64,000 nt of DNA from Microbacterium sp. APC 3901 (GCF_030407765.1 NZ_JASDCU010000013.1:1-64000), one strand, 5' to 3'; numbered from the stretch's first letter, positions 1 through 8,923 are shown. Notes: a model not told the origin generated them from the letters alone. Translations and numbers: made by a program.

Positions 1-71
1 CCACGGGAGGAGGACTCCGCCACGTGAGGAGGACCGCACCACGGGAGGAGGACTGCGCCACGGGAGGATGC
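1..71. repeat. Tandem 19-bp repeat, about 3.6 copies
   Basis: Units begin at 1, 20, 39 and 58 (last one partial). Each starts CCACG(G/T)GAGGAGGA and differs only at a few bases near its end. The array lies downstream of the peptide-transporter operon that ends at 145. Inverted CTCCTCCC copies occur at about 84-112, and an 8-bp CGAGCGCA repeat occurs nearly three times at 111-133. No gene is apparent in 1-144. The array may continue to the left of the window. Confidence 0.8.
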
Positions 72-144
72 TTCACGCCCATCCCTCCTCCCGACGGGCA
101 GATCTCCTCCCGAGCGCACGAGCGCACGAGCGCCGGAGCATAGG

Positions 145-984
145 TCAGTCGATGACGGGGGCGATCTCCGACCAGACGATGCGCTCGTTCGTCGACGGTG
201 CGACGGGGATGCGGCCTGTTCCGTCCGGCTCAGGGATCGCTGCGAGCAGCGCCTGAGTGTACGGATGCTGCGGCGCAGACCACACACGATCGGTGGCCCC
301 CGCTTCGAGCACCCGGCCGGCGAACATGACGAAGGTGCGGTCGGCGATGCGCCGGACGACCGCAAGGTCGTGCGAGATGAAGAGCATTCCCGCACCGGCC
401 TCGGCGACCAGGTCGCGCATGAGCCCCGCGACGCTCGTCTGGGTCGATGCGTCCAGGGCCGAGATCGGCTCGTCGGCGACGAGCAGCGACGGCCGTGCGG
501 CGAGCGCCCGCGCGATCGCGAGCCGCTGCTTCTGACCGCCCGAGAACTGATGCGGGAAGCGCGTCGCGACGTCGATCGGCAGCCCGACCCGTTCGAGCCA
601 CTCCGCGACGGTCGACCCTTCGGCGCCGCGGGCGCGAGCGGTGGCGATGCCGTCGGCGATCTGGTCTCCGACACGGCGCCGCGGGTTGAGCGACGTCGAC
701 GGATCCTGGAACACCATCTGGATGCCGGTGAGCGCGAGGTCGCGGCGCCGGATGCCGAGCGGCTTGACGGGCGCATCGCGGAAGCGCACCTCTCCCCCGG
801 CGAGCTTCTCGATGCCGACGACCGCGCGGGCGAGGCTCGACTTGCCGCTGCCGGACTCGCCGACGAGCGCGACGGTCTCCCCGGGTGCGACGGTCAGCGA
901 GACGCCGTCGACGGCGACCACCGGGGGGCTCCCGGGGTAGCGCACGACAACGCCCTGCGCGTCGAGGACGGCGACTTCACTCAT
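145..984 (-). CDS. Peptide ABC transporter ATP-binding protein (OppF/DppF type)
   Basis: Second ATPase of a Dpp/Opp-type importer; it hydrolyses ATP at the cytoplasmic face to drive peptide uptake. 279 aa from the ATG at 984, which overlaps the upstream stop by 8 bp; an in-frame ATG at 1005 is less likely because the overlap would be larger. Walker A GESGSGKS at about 42-49, Q-loop FQDP at 92-95, signature FSGGQ at 148-152, Walker B LLVADEP at 167-173 and the switch His in LFISHD near 205. The C-terminal HPYTQALLAAIPEP stretch is typical of the oligopeptide ATPase tail. Last gene of the operon 145-5419. Substrate not determined. Confidence 0.93.
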   Translation of the reverse strand: MSEVAVLDAQGVVVRYPGSPPVVAVDGVSLTVAPGETVALVGESGSGKSSLARAVVGIEKLAGGEVRFRDAPVKPLGIRRRDLALTGIQMVFQDPSTSLNPRRRVGDQIADGIATARARGAEGSTVAEWLERVGLPIDVATRFPHQFSGGQKQRLAIARALAARPSLLVADEPISALDASTQTSVAGLMRDLVAEAGAGMLFISHDLAVVRRIADRTFVMFAGRVLEAGATDRVWSAPQHPYTQALLAAIPEPDGTGRIPVAPSTNERIVWSEIAPVID

Positions 985-1852
985 CTGCGGCCTCCTCTTC
1001 GGCATCCTTCACGGCCGCATCCGACATCACCGGATCGATGAGAGCGGGATCCGGTGAGGCGATCTCGAGCTTCGACCCCGGCAGGGCCGCGAGCAGCGTG
1101 CGGGTGTATTCGTGCTGCGGGTCGCGGAACAGCGTCGCGCGGTCGGCCCGCTCGACGATCTGTCCGTTCTTCATCACGGCCACCTCGTCGGCGATCGCGC
1201 TCATGACGCCCAGGTCGTGCGTGACGAGCAGCACGGCGAGGTTGCGCTCTGTCGCGAGGTCGCGCAGCAGACGCAGGATGCCGGCCTGCACGGTGACGTC
1301 GAGCGCGGTGGTCGGCTCGTCGGCCAGCAGCACCTCGGGGTCGCATGCGAGAGCGCAGGCGATCGCGATGCGCTGCCGCTGCCCGCCCGAGAACTGGTGG
1401 GGGTAGCGCTTGAGTGCGGCATCCGGGTTGGGTACCTGCACGGTCTCGAGCAGCTCGATGGCCCTGGCCTTCGCAGCCTCGCCGCGCAGGCCGAGGTGCA
1501 CGCGCATGTGATCGGTGAGCTGTCGACCGATCGGCAGCTGCGGGTGCAGCGACGCCGAGGGGTCCTGGAAGATCATCGCGATGCGTGTGCCCCGGATGCG
1601 GTTGAGGGCCCGGCGGCGCATGCCGACCAGCTCCTCCCCCGCGAGCAGGATGGACCCGCCGGTGCGTGCCTGCCGAGGGAGCAGCCCGAGCACAGCGAGC
1701 GACGTGAGCGTCTTGCCTGATCCGGATTCTCCGGCGAGGCCGTGGATGCGACCTGCCTCCAGGTCGAGCGAGACGCCGTGCACGAGCGGACGACCGATCT
1801 CGATCGTCAGGTCGCGGATGCTGAGGACTGTCAGCGGAGCCGAGGCGGTCAT
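977..1852 (-). CDS. Peptide ABC transporter ATP-binding protein (OppD/DppD type)
   Basis: First ATPase of the peptide importer, 291 aa. Walker A GESGSGKT at 41-48, Q-loop FQDP near 95-98, signature FSGGQ at 154-158, Walker B LLADEP at 175-180, and H-loop in LLVTHD. The C-terminal YTRTLLAALPG motif matches the OppD/DppD tail. The ATG at 1852 overlaps the stop of the permease upstream by 4 bp (ATGA), showing translational coupling. It is expected to form a heterodimer with the product of 145-984. Known from the family: the two ATPases bind the EAA loops of the two permeases. Confidence 0.94.
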   Translation of the reverse strand: MTASAPLTVLSIRDLTIEIGRPLVHGVSLDLEAGRIHGLAGESGSGKTLTSLAVLGLLPRQARTGGSILLAGEELVGMRRRALNRIRGTRIAMIFQDPSASLHPQLPIGRQLTDHMRVHLGLRGEAAKARAIELLETVQVPNPDAALKRYPHQFSGGQRQRIAIACALACDPEVLLADEPTTALDVTVQAGILRLLRDLATERNLAVLLVTHDLGVMSAIADEVAVMKNGQIVERADRATLFRDPQHEYTRTLLAALPGSKLEIASPDPALIDPVMSDAAVKDAEEEAADE

Positions 1853-2760
1853 GCTGCCGCCCCCTTCGCCGACGCGACATGCTCGGCCTGCTTCTCGTGC
1901 GTGACCTCGGCCGTCGGGTCGAGGATGTCGCGCATGGCGTCACCGAGGAAGTTGAAGGCGAGCACCACCGTGAGGATCGCGAGACCGGGGAAGACCCCGA
2001 GCCACCAGGCGTCGAAGTTCTGCATGGCGGCGGAGATCATCGAGCCCCACTCGGCGGTGGGCGGCTGCGCGCCGAGGCCGAGGAACGAGAGACCGGAGAG
2101 CAGCAGGATCGCCGCGCCGATGTCGAGCGTCGCCAGCACCAGCACGGGGCCGGCGATGTTCGGGAGGATGTCGATGAACAGCGTCCGCAGCGGCGAGTGG
2201 CCGAGCAGGCGACCCGCGATCACGTAGTTCTGCCCGCGGAGGCCGAGCACGATGCTGCGGGTGACGCGCGAGTACTGCGGCCACGAGACGACGATCGCCG
2301 CGATCACCGCGTTGAACAGCGACGGTCCGAGGGACGCAGCCACCACCATCGCGAGGATGACGGTCGGGAACGCCATGAACAGGTCGGTGATGCGCATCAG
2401 CGTCTCATCGACCCAGCCGCCGAAGTACCCGGCGACGGCGCCGATCACCGTTCCGATGATCATCGCCGCGATCACGAGCATCAGTGCCAGGGGAAGGCTC
2501 ACCGTCGCGCCGGTCATCAGACGGGAGAAGATGTCCCGCCCGTTGCCGTCGGTGCCGAGCAGTGTGTCGATGCCCGGCGCCTGCAGACGAGGAAGCACCT
2601 GGGCGTTCGGGCCGTACGGCACCCACCACTGCGCGGTGAAGGCGACGATGATCCATGCTCCGGCGATGACGGTGCCGATCACGCCCAGGGGCGTGCGCCA
2701 GGCGCGGGGCCAGCGGAACCGGAACCGCCAGGCGCCGGATGCCGAGTCGATGCGGCTCAT
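1849..2760 (-). CDS. Peptide ABC transporter permease (DppC/OppC type)
   Basis: Inner-membrane permease, 303 aa from the ATG at 2760, which overlaps the upstream permease stop (ATGA). It has an N-terminal membrane segment (TPLGVIGTVIAGAWIIVAF), the LLGTDGNGRDIFSRL motif diagnostic of DppC/OppC-type subunits near residue 75, and a binding-protein-dependent transport domain with about five more membrane helices. Pairs with the DppB-type permease encoded just upstream. The reading frame is open far upstream of 2760, but that part overlaps the preceding permease in another frame and is not protein-like. Confidence 0.93.
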   Translation of the reverse strand: MSRIDSASGAWRFRFRWPRAWRTPLGVIGTVIAGAWIIVAFTAQWWVPYGPNAQVLPRLQAPGIDTLLGTDGNGRDIFSRLMTGATVSLPLALMLVIAAMIIGTVIGAVAGYFGGWVDETLMRITDLFMAFPTVILAMVVAASLGPSLFNAVIAAIVVSWPQYSRVTRSIVLGLRGQNYVIAGRLLGHSPLRTLFIDILPNIAGPVLVLATLDIGAAILLLSGLSFLGLGAQPPTAEWGSMISAAMQNFDAWWLGVFPGLAILTVVLAFNFLGDAMRDILDPTAEVTHEKQAEHVASAKGAAA

Positions 2761-3818
2761 GCGATCCTCACTCTCGGGTCGAGGACGCCGTAGAGCAGAT
2801 CGACGACGAAATTGATGAGGAGGTAGATGAATCCGACGACGAGACCGACACCCATGATGCCCGGGAGATCGAGGTTCGCCGCCGAGTTGTAGGCGTAGGT
2901 GCCCAGACCCGGCCACGCGAACACCGACTCGACGAGCACGGTGCCCGAGAGCAGCGAGCCGAAGGCGACGCCGACGACGGTGAGGATGGGCAGGGATGCA
3001 CCCCGGAGCACGTAGTCGAGGATGACCCGCATCGCGGGAAGCCCCTTGGCGCGAGCCGCCCGCACGTAGTCGCTGCCGAGCACCTCGAGCACCGACGTGC
3101 GGATGAAGCGCGTGAGCAGACCGATCGTCACGAGAGACAGCACCATCACCGGCAGAGCCAGGTGCGCGAGGGCGTCGGCGAAACCGACGCCGTCTCCGTT
3201 GAGCAGATAGTCGACGGTGTAGAGGCCCGTGACGCGGGGAGGCGGGGTGATCGACGGAGAGATGCGACCGGAACCGGGCGCGATGCGCAGCTCCAGGAAG
3301 AACACATAGAAGCTGACCAGCGCGAGCCAGAACGTCGGGACGCTCAGTCCGATCAGCGTCACGACACGGATGACCTGGTCGGTGACCAGACCGCGACGGT
3401 AGGCCGCGAGCGTTCCGAGCACGACGCTCACCGCGAGGCTGAGGATGATGGCGCCGATCGCGATCTCGATCGTCGCCGGCACCGCGGTGGCCAGGTCGCT
3501 GGTGACCGGTCTCCCGGTCACCAGCGATGTTCCGAGGTCTCCTCGAAGCAGGTTGCCCATGTAGATGAAGTACTGCACGAACAGAGGCTGATCGAGACCC
3601 TGGGCCTTGATGAACGCCTCGCGCGTCTCGGGGTTCTGCGATGCCCCCTCGCCCAGTGCCGCCGACACGGGGTCGCCGGGCACGAGGTTCGTCAGAGCGA
3701 AGGTCACGATCGTGACCCCCACGAGAAGGAGCAGCGAGGTGCCGATCCGGCGCAGCAGGTATCCGACGAGCGGCGACCTGCGACGCTGAGCCTGCCGTCG
3801 CACGGCCACCGTCGTCAT
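2757..3818 (-). CDS. Peptide ABC transporter permease (DppB/OppB type)
   Basis: 353 aa from the ATG at 3818 (MTTVAVRR...). The first helix follows YLLRRIGTSLLLLVG, then the family motif FALTNLVPGDPVSAALG, then a six-helix permease core ending in LLYGVLDPRVR, a common DppB C-terminus. The frame is open upstream, but the region before 3818 is the end of the binding-protein gene. The gap to that gene's stop (3833) is about 14 bp, so the two belong to one transcript. Forms the translocation pore with the DppC-type subunit. Confidence 0.93.
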   Translation of the reverse strand: MTTVAVRRQAQRRRSPLVGYLLRRIGTSLLLLVGVTIVTFALTNLVPGDPVSAALGEGASQNPETREAFIKAQGLDQPLFVQYFIYMGNLLRGDLGTSLVTGRPVTSDLATAVPATIEIAIGAIILSLAVSVVLGTLAAYRRGLVTDQVIRVVTLIGLSVPTFWLALVSFYVFFLELRIAPGSGRISPSITPPPRVTGLYTVDYLLNGDGVGFADALAHLALPVMVLSLVTIGLLTRFIRTSVLEVLGSDYVRAARAKGLPAMRVILDYVLRGASLPILTVVGVAFGSLLSGTVLVESVFAWPGLGTYAYNSAANLDLPGIMGVGLVVGFIYLLINFVVDLLYGVLDPRVRIA

Positions 3819-3832
3819 GAGTCGAACCCCGA

Positions 3833-5419
3833 TCAGCCGGCGGGCGTGATCTCGGCGATGTCCATCTCCCACACCGAGTTGTACACGGCGCCGGTGACGG
3901 CATCCGCCGTGGCGATGTTGCGACCCGGCACGATCAGCGGCACGAAGGGGCCCTCGGCCTGCATCGCCTCGGCGAACGAGGTGAAGGCCTCGCTGCGCTG
4001 CGCCTCGTCGGTCGCGGCCGCGGCACCGGCTGCGATCCCCGCGATCTCGGGGTTGGCCTCGGCAGCCCATCCCGCGCGCAGACCGACCTTCAGACCGGGG
4101 GCGAACGGGAGGAAGTTCGCGGAGTCCGCGTAGTCAGGACCCCAGAACCACAGGCCGAAGCCCTCGGTGCCGTTGACGTACGCGTCGAGCTCGGTGGCGA
4201 ACGGGGCCGGAGCGAGTTCGACGGCGATGCCGGCATCCTCGAGCTGAGCCTGGATGCGCTCGGCGAGCGGAGTGAACTCCACACCGCCGACCGGGTAGTC
4301 GTTCGGGAACTGCAGCTTCAGGGTCTGACCCGTGTAGCCGGCCTCGGCGAGAGCGGCCTCGGCCTTGTCGAGGTCCTGCTCGACACCGGTGTCGAGGGCG
4401 CCCTCGAATCCGGGCGGGATCACGCCGGTCGCCTGCACAGCACCCGCACCTGCGAGCTCGAGCAGCGCGTCGTAGTCGAGTGCGTAGCGGATCGCCTCGG
4501 CGATCTTGACGTTCGCGAGCTCACCCGCGACGGCCTCGGACTGGTTGAGCAGCAGGAAGATCGTCTGGCCCGACGGCACCGACTCGACAGTCAGTCCGTC
4601 GCCGAGTCCGGAGACCTGGTCGCCGTTGAGGTCCATCGCGACCATCGAGTCGCCGCCCTTGAGGTTGGCGAGCTGCGTCGCGCTCTCCGACACGTTGCGC
4701 ACGACGACGCGGCCGTAGGCGGCCTCTTCATCGCCGTTGTACTCGTCGCTCTTGGTCAGCACGACCTGCGACGAGAGGTCGAGCGTGTCGAGCACGAACG
4801 GACCGGAGCCGGCTGAGGTGCCGTCCAGGAACTCCTGCGCGCTGTCGGTGCCGTCGATCGTTCCGCCGTTCTCGATCACGACGTCGGAATTGACGATGCC
4901 GAGCGCGGGGTTGGCGAGGATCGCGGGAAGCTGCAGCAGCGGCGTCTCGGAGGTGATCGAGATCGTCTTCTCGTCGACCTCGGTGATCGTCAGGCCGCCC
5001 AGGAGGAAGTTCGGCTTGGCATCGGTCATGCCCTGGATGCGCTGCAGGGTGAAGACGACGTCCTTCGCCTCGATCGGCGTGCCGTCGGAGAACACGCGGT
5101 CGCCCTCGAGCGTGAAGGTGAACTCGGTCGCCTCGTCGTTCTGCTCCCACGACGCGAGGCCGGGGACGGGAGTCGAGACATCAGAGCCCTCGAAGTCGAC
5201 GAGAGTCTCGTACAGAGCCTTCGCGATCATGTTGCCGGTCGGGTCGTAGGTGTGGCCGGGGTCGGCGGTCTCGATCGAGAACGCGGTGTCGATGACCAGC
5301 GAGTCGGAACCGGAGGACTCTCCCCCGTTGTTCGCCGAGTTGCCACCGGAGCAACCGGCGAGAGCGAAGAGCGCGACAGCTCCGATCGCGATGACGGACG
5401 TGCTGCGACGTGACGACAT
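3833..5419 (-). CDS. Peptide ABC transporter substrate-binding lipoprotein (SBP_bac_5)
   Basis: Extracytoplasmic solute receptor of the family-5 peptide/nickel type, 528 aa. Type II signal peptide: RR-containing N-terminus, hydrophobic core and lipobox LAGC with the lipidated Cys at 23, followed by an SGGNSANNGG linker. Family blocks include LASWEQNDEATEFTFTL and FSDGTPIEAKDVVFTL. The ATG at 5419 is preceded by a CTGGAGG ribosome site. First gene of the operon 5419-145. It is divergent from an AsnC-type regulator whose start is about 150 bp away, so autogenous or co-regulation is plausible but unproven. The ligand cannot be read from sequence. Confidence 0.93.
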   Translation of the reverse strand: MSSRRSTSVIAIGAVALFALAGCSGGNSANNGGESSGSDSLVIDTAFSIETADPGHTYDPTGNMIAKALYETLVDFEGSDVSTPVPGLASWEQNDEATEFTFTLEGDRVFSDGTPIEAKDVVFTLQRIQGMTDAKPNFLLGGLTITEVDEKTISITSETPLLQLPAILANPALGIVNSDVVIENGGTIDGTDSAQEFLDGTSAGSGPFVLDTLDLSSQVVLTKSDEYNGDEEAAYGRVVVRNVSESATQLANLKGGDSMVAMDLNGDQVSGLGDGLTVESVPSGQTIFLLLNQSEAVAGELANVKIAEAIRYALDYDALLELAGAGAVQATGVIPPGFEGALDTGVEQDLDKAEAALAEAGYTGQTLKLQFPNDYPVGGVEFTPLAERIQAQLEDAGIAVELAPAPFATELDAYVNGTEGFGLWFWGPDYADSANFLPFAPGLKVGLRAGWAAEANPEIAGIAAGAAAATDEAQRSEAFTSFAEAMQAEGPFVPLIVPGRNIATADAVTGAVYNSVWEMDIAEITPAG

Positions 5420-5568
5420 ATGGGCCTCCAGGGGCGAGGAGTTTTATCGGGTTCGGTCGACGCCGGGTGGACGACCGGTGATCAGATTCGCATTGTATGG
5501 GACTATGTGTCCAGCAAGAATGCAGACGTCATCACAGTCTGTCCAAGACCCCGCCCATGAGGAGCATT
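5420..5568. promoter_or_regulatory. Divergent promoter region, peptide operon / AsnC regulator
   Basis: This 149-bp gap separates two divergent starts. On the minus strand GATAAA (around 5443-5448) could be a -10 for the transporter. On the plus strand an imperfect dyad GCATT ... AATGC surrounds the TTGTATGGGACTATGTG stretch around 5490-5525 and is a candidate AsnC/Lrp-type operator. Both assignments are by eye. Confidence 0.4.
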
Positions 5569-6156
5569 GTGTCCACCAAGAGCGACGAAGCCGCGAAGCA
5601 ATCTGGACGAAGTGCCGCCCCGCTGGACGACATCGGATACAGAATCCTCGAGACGCTGCGCGATAACGGTCGCATCTCGATCGCCGCGCTGGCCGAAACA
5701 GTGGGGATCTCCCGCGCGAACGCCTACACGCGAGTCGAGACGCTCATGCAGGACGGTGTGATCACCGGGTTCAGTGCCCGGGTCGACCAGTCCAAGGCGG
5801 GACTGTCGATCGGCGCACTCGTGTTCGTCACCGTGCACCCGCAGGCCTGGGCGTCGTTCCGCGAGAGCGTGCTCGAGATGCCCGACGTCGAGTGGTGCGC
5901 CATCACCACGGGCGAGCACGACGCCATGCTGCTCATCCGCGCCGTCGATGTGAGCGGCGTGCACGAGTTCACGACCGGCGTCGTCGCGCAGCTGCCCGAG
6001 GTGCGCACGGTCGTCAGCGTGGTCGTGCTCGACGAGGTGATCCGTCGTTCGTTCCTGCTGCCGAGCGACCTGCCGGAACGCGATCTGGCGACGCCCCTGG
6101 GTATGACGCGATGGACGCCGGCGACGCCGGGTCGCGACATGCTTCCGCCGCGCTGA
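5569..6156 (+). CDS. Lrp/AsnC-family transcriptional regulator
   Basis: 195 aa from the GTG at 5569, which has GAGGAG about 5 nt upstream; an ATG at 5557 would add four residues. N-terminal winged-helix HTH of AsnC type (LDDIGYRILETLRDNGRISIAALAETVGISRANAYTRVETL is the family layout, given here across residues about 20-60), then an RAM/ligand-binding beta-alpha domain (residues about 75-165) with the usual GEHDAMLLIRA block. Family members bind amino acids and form octamers. It is divergent from the peptide-uptake operon, so control of that operon is the likely job (inference). Confidence 0.9.
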   Translation: MSTKSDEAAKQSGRSAAPLDDIGYRILETLRDNGRISIAALAETVGISRANAYTRVETLMQDGVITGFSARVDQSKAGLSIGALVFVTVHPQAWASFRESVLEMPDVEWCAITTGEHDAMLLIRAVDVSGVHEFTTGVVAQLPEVRTVVSVVVLDEVIRRSFLLPSDLPERDLATPLGMTRWTPATPGRDMLPPR

Positions 6157-6516
6157 TCAGGCGGCTGCGGCCTCTTCGCACACACTGAGCTGCGGCAGTC
6201 CGTGCATCTCGTAGTGCTCGACGAGTCGGATGCGACCGTCGTCCGTGAGTTCGAGCAGGCTCTCACCGTCTCCGGTCACGACGGCGCCGTCTGAGACCAG
6301 CACGTGCACGAACGACACCCAGATGGTGTCGCCGGTGCGGGTGCCGACGAAGCGTCCGAAGGTGACGGTGTCACCGGAGTAATCGCCCCAGATCGCACCG
6401 TCCTTCTCCCGGTAGACGAACTCGCTGGGCGATTCGGGGTCGACCGCCGAGGTGGTGGAGGAGACCATCCGGAACCGGCGGCCATCGAGCGAGGGAATGG
6501 TTGCAGTCGAGCTCAC
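6157..6516 (-). CDS. Small beta-rich protein of the family often mislabelled n-acetylglutamate synthase
   Basis: 119 aa from the GTG at 6516. The core reads DGRRFRMVSS ... FVYREKDGAIWGDYSG ... GRFVGTRTGDTIWVSF, followed by LTDDGRIRLVEHYEMHG. This matches a family of about 110-residue single-domain proteins in which FxY...G.IWxxYxG and the G.I.L.E.W pattern recur; databases often call them n-acetylglutamate synthase, but there is no acetyltransferase fold and I would not assign that activity. CATAAT ends 6 nt before the GTG, suggesting a leaderless message. The frame is open further upstream without protein-like content. Confidence 0.78.
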   Translation of the reverse strand: MSSTATIPSLDGRRFRMVSSTTSAVDPESPSEFVYREKDGAIWGDYSGDTVTFGRFVGTRTGDTIWVSFVHVLVSDGAVVTGDGESLLELTDDGRIRLVEHYEMHGLPQLSVCEEAAAA

Positions 6517-6745
6517 CCTCCGATTATGGAGGGCGCTCTTGGGTGCGCTGAAGCCCTGTCGGCAAGCGTCTTCCCAGCCCGCTCGCCGGGTAGATCGGGC
6601 GAGACGAAACATGCCTGGCCCTCGGCGCCCGCGGCGTTTTGTCTGACGCCGTTCGAGCTCGACGAGCCTCTCCTTCCCCCCGCATATTCCGCCGCCTCCG
6701 CCGCGCGAAGGGGTTATCCGATATCTCGCAGGTACCGTGGGTCGC

Positions 6746-7717
6746 ATGCATTGGATGTCTGACACCTCGGCCGGCGACTGGCTGCGCGAGCGCCTCGACG
6801 ATCCATGGAACGCGACGATGCACGCCGTCGTTCCCCACGGCTTTCCGGCCTATGCCCGCATCCTGCACCCCGCCATCGTGCGCTCACTGCCCGACCGGCC
6901 GGTGCCGACCTACGACGAGTACGACGCGATGCCGGAGGCGGAGCGGCAGGCGCTGTTCGATCGGTTCATCGATGAGCCTGCGACCTGGGCCGAGACGGCA
7001 TCCGCCTTCGGCACCACGCTGCATCCGCTGGCGCAGTGGCAGCGCATCGTCCGCACCCCACCCGATGCCGACTGGAACCTGCGGCTGTCGCCCGACGGCC
7101 GAGAGTTCACGGGTCCGATGGAGGGCGAAGTCTCTCCGGAGATGCTCTCAGTGATCGCCGGGCACCTCACTACCCACACCGCGACTCCGGATGCCGGCTT
7201 CGCGGCGCTCTGGGAGGGCCGGGGCGGTCTGGTCGGTCACATGGGGCACGGCCCGTCCCGCGCCTTCCTGACATTCAGCGACGACCCGAATCATCAGGCG
7301 ATGCTCGATCGCAGCGTGAAGGATCCGTTCAACAACGTCTTCCGAAAGCAGACCTGGCAGGAGGGCATCCTGGCGCGCGAGATCTCGGAGGGCCCACGAT
7401 TCCGTCTGCCGGAGCGGGACCACGTGCTCTTTCGTGGAGCCATCACGGACTTCACGCGTCATGACTGGGTGCTGGACGTCCCCTGGCGCGACCGCCCGGC
7501 CGAGGAGCACGGGTTCGAGCCGTCCGCGCAGACCCCGAGCATCCTGTGGCCCGACGACCACGCCTGGGTGATGGTGAGCGAGATCGACTACGACTCGACC
7601 ATCGTGGCCGGGTCGACCGAGCTGGTCGCCGCGATCTGCGCCGACGAGCGGCTCGAGGCGTTCCCGATCCCCGAGAACGCCGACCTCACCTGGGATGCCG
7701 ACGAGGTGAATCGATGA
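6746..7717 (+). CDS. Conserved protein of unknown function (pairs with the next gene)
   Basis: 323 aa from the ATG at 6746, chosen because TACCGT ends 7 nt upstream (leaderless -10); an ATG-like start at 6737 would sit inside that promoter. The N-terminal half has DWLRERLDDPWNATMHAVVP followed by GFPAYARILHPA, a pattern I associate with actinobacterial hypothetical proteins. No catalytic motif, signal peptide or membrane segment recognised; Trp, Pro and acidic residues are common. Its stop overlaps the start of the next gene by 4 bp (ATGA), so the two are coupled. Function unknown. Confidence 0.85.
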   Translation: MHWMSDTSAGDWLRERLDDPWNATMHAVVPHGFPAYARILHPAIVRSLPDRPVPTYDEYDAMPEAERQALFDRFIDEPATWAETASAFGTTLHPLAQWQRIVRTPPDADWNLRLSPDGREFTGPMEGEVSPEMLSVIAGHLTTHTATPDAGFAALWEGRGGLVGHMGHGPSRAFLTFSDDPNHQAMLDRSVKDPFNNVFRKQTWQEGILAREISEGPRFRLPERDHVLFRGAITDFTRHDWVLDVPWRDRPAEEHGFEPSAQTPSILWPDDHAWVMVSEIDYDSTIVAGSTELVAAICADERLEAFPIPENADLTWDADEVNR

Positions 7718-8847
7718 CGACACCACCGCCGCAGACAGGGCCCACCTTCGACGCTGCTCCTCTCACCGACCCGGTCGATCCGAAGGCGGTCACCGCGTTC
7801 GCGGCCGAGCTGCGTGCCCGTGGATCCAGCGGCACGCGCGGCACGACCATCTTCGCGATCGTCGTCATCTCTCTCATGGCCCTCGTCGTGGTCCCTGTGG
7901 TCTTCATGACCATCGTCAGCATCGTCTCCACGCCCGGCGGATCCGGGTTCGCGACAGTCCCGCTGGTGATCTTCGGCGTCATCGCGGTCATGATCGCCGT
8001 CGGCGGTGTCATCGGCTGGCGTCGCGCCCGCGTCACCCGCTACCGCCTCCACCGCTTCGCACAGGCGAACGGCATGTCGTACGAGGGACGAGTCACCGCT
8101 CCCTCGCTGCCGGGGATGATCTTCAGCCTCGGCGGCTCGCGCATGTCGACCGATCTCGTGCGCGGCACGACGCCGAGGTTCGTCGAGTTCGGCAACTACC
8201 AATACACGGTGAAGCGCGGCAAGAGCTCGACCACCTATCGCTGGGGCTACGTCGCGGTGAAGCTCGACGCACCGCTGCCCAACATCGTGCTCGATGCCAA
8301 GGGCAACAACGGATTCGGGTCGAACCTGCCGGCGTCCTTCCAGAAGGAGCAGCGGCTGTCGCTCGAAGGCGACTTCGACGAGTACTTCACGCTCTACTGC
8401 CCCGAGGGGTACGAACGTGACGCGCTGTATCTGTTCACGCCCGACATCATGGCCCGGTTCATCGACAACGCCGCCGAGCTCGACGTCGAGATCGTCGACG
8501 ACTGGATGTTCCTCTATACGCAGCGCAGGGTGTCGACGCTCGACCCTGCGACCTGGGCCTGGCTGTTCGGTGCCGTCGGCGCATTGATCACGAAGCTCGA
8601 TCAGTGGGAGCGCTGGAGAGACGAGCGTCTGCTCGTCGAGAATCCGACGGCTGCGGCATCCGCTTCCCCGGCAGCCTCAGCCCGGCCTGCGAACGAGCGC
8701 CTTCCGTTCGCTCCGCCGGTCGGCCTGCTGTCGCCGCCGCCGGGCGTCGCCCACGAAGGACGCAGACTGAAGCGCAGCTTCCCGTGGGTGCCGATCGTCG
8801 TCCTGATCGGCTTCGCGGCGTTCTGGTTCTGGTCCAGATCTTTCTGA
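7714..8847 (+). CDS. Membrane protein of unknown function
   Basis: 377 aa from the ATG at 7714, overlapping the previous stop. Two adjacent membrane helices lie at about 45-105 (IFAIVVISLMALVVVPVVF and VIFGVIAVMIAVGGVIGW), followed by a basic RRARVTRYRLHRFAQANG segment, a soluble domain of about 200 residues, a Pro/Ala-rich stretch, and a third helix at the extreme C-terminus (WVPIVVLIGFAAFWFW). The layout resembles DUF3137-like proteins with a cytoplasmic sensor-like domain, but I do not recognise a family with confidence. Probably works with the protein encoded by 6746-7717. Confidence 0.85.
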   Translation: MTTPPPQTGPTFDAAPLTDPVDPKAVTAFAAELRARGSSGTRGTTIFAIVVISLMALVVVPVVFMTIVSIVSTPGGSGFATVPLVIFGVIAVMIAVGGVIGWRRARVTRYRLHRFAQANGMSYEGRVTAPSLPGMIFSLGGSRMSTDLVRGTTPRFVEFGNYQYTVKRGKSSTTYRWGYVAVKLDAPLPNIVLDAKGNNGFGSNLPASFQKEQRLSLEGDFDEYFTLYCPEGYERDALYLFTPDIMARFIDNAAELDVEIVDDWMFLYTQRRVSTLDPATWAWLFGAVGALITKLDQWERWRDERLLVENPTAAASASPAASARPANERLPFAPPVGLLSPPPGVAHEGRRLKRSFPWVPIVVLIGFAAFWFWSRSF

Positions 8848-8856
8848 ACGCGAACC

Positions 8857-8923
8857 CCCGAGGGTGGGTTGTGGGGGTGGGTGCTGACTGGGGATCAGCG
8901 TTCCCACCCCATCCCCCCTCGGG
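8857..8923 (+). terminator. Long nested hairpin after 8847
   Basis: Arms CCCGAGGGTGGG... (8857-8882) and CCCACCCCATCCCCCCTCGGG (8903-8923) can pair imperfectly, enclosing an inner stem GCTGA/TCAGC with the loop CTGGGGA (8883-8899). It lies 10 bp after the membrane-protein stop. There is no T tract, so it may be a terminator, an attenuator, or an mRNA structure ahead of the next operon. Confidence 0.5.

Noticed and set aside
1..71. CRISPR array
   Set aside because: Units are directly adjacent at 19 bp with no spacers; no cas genes in the window.
2739..4133. 464-residue plus-strand frame opposite the peptide permease and receptor
   Set aside because: Highly charged Glu/Asp/Arg/His translation, no motif, antisense to clear genes.
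6157..6516. N-acetylglutamate synthase
   Set aside because: The family label is a known misannotation pattern; the small beta-rich protein lacks the acetyltransferase fold and motifs.
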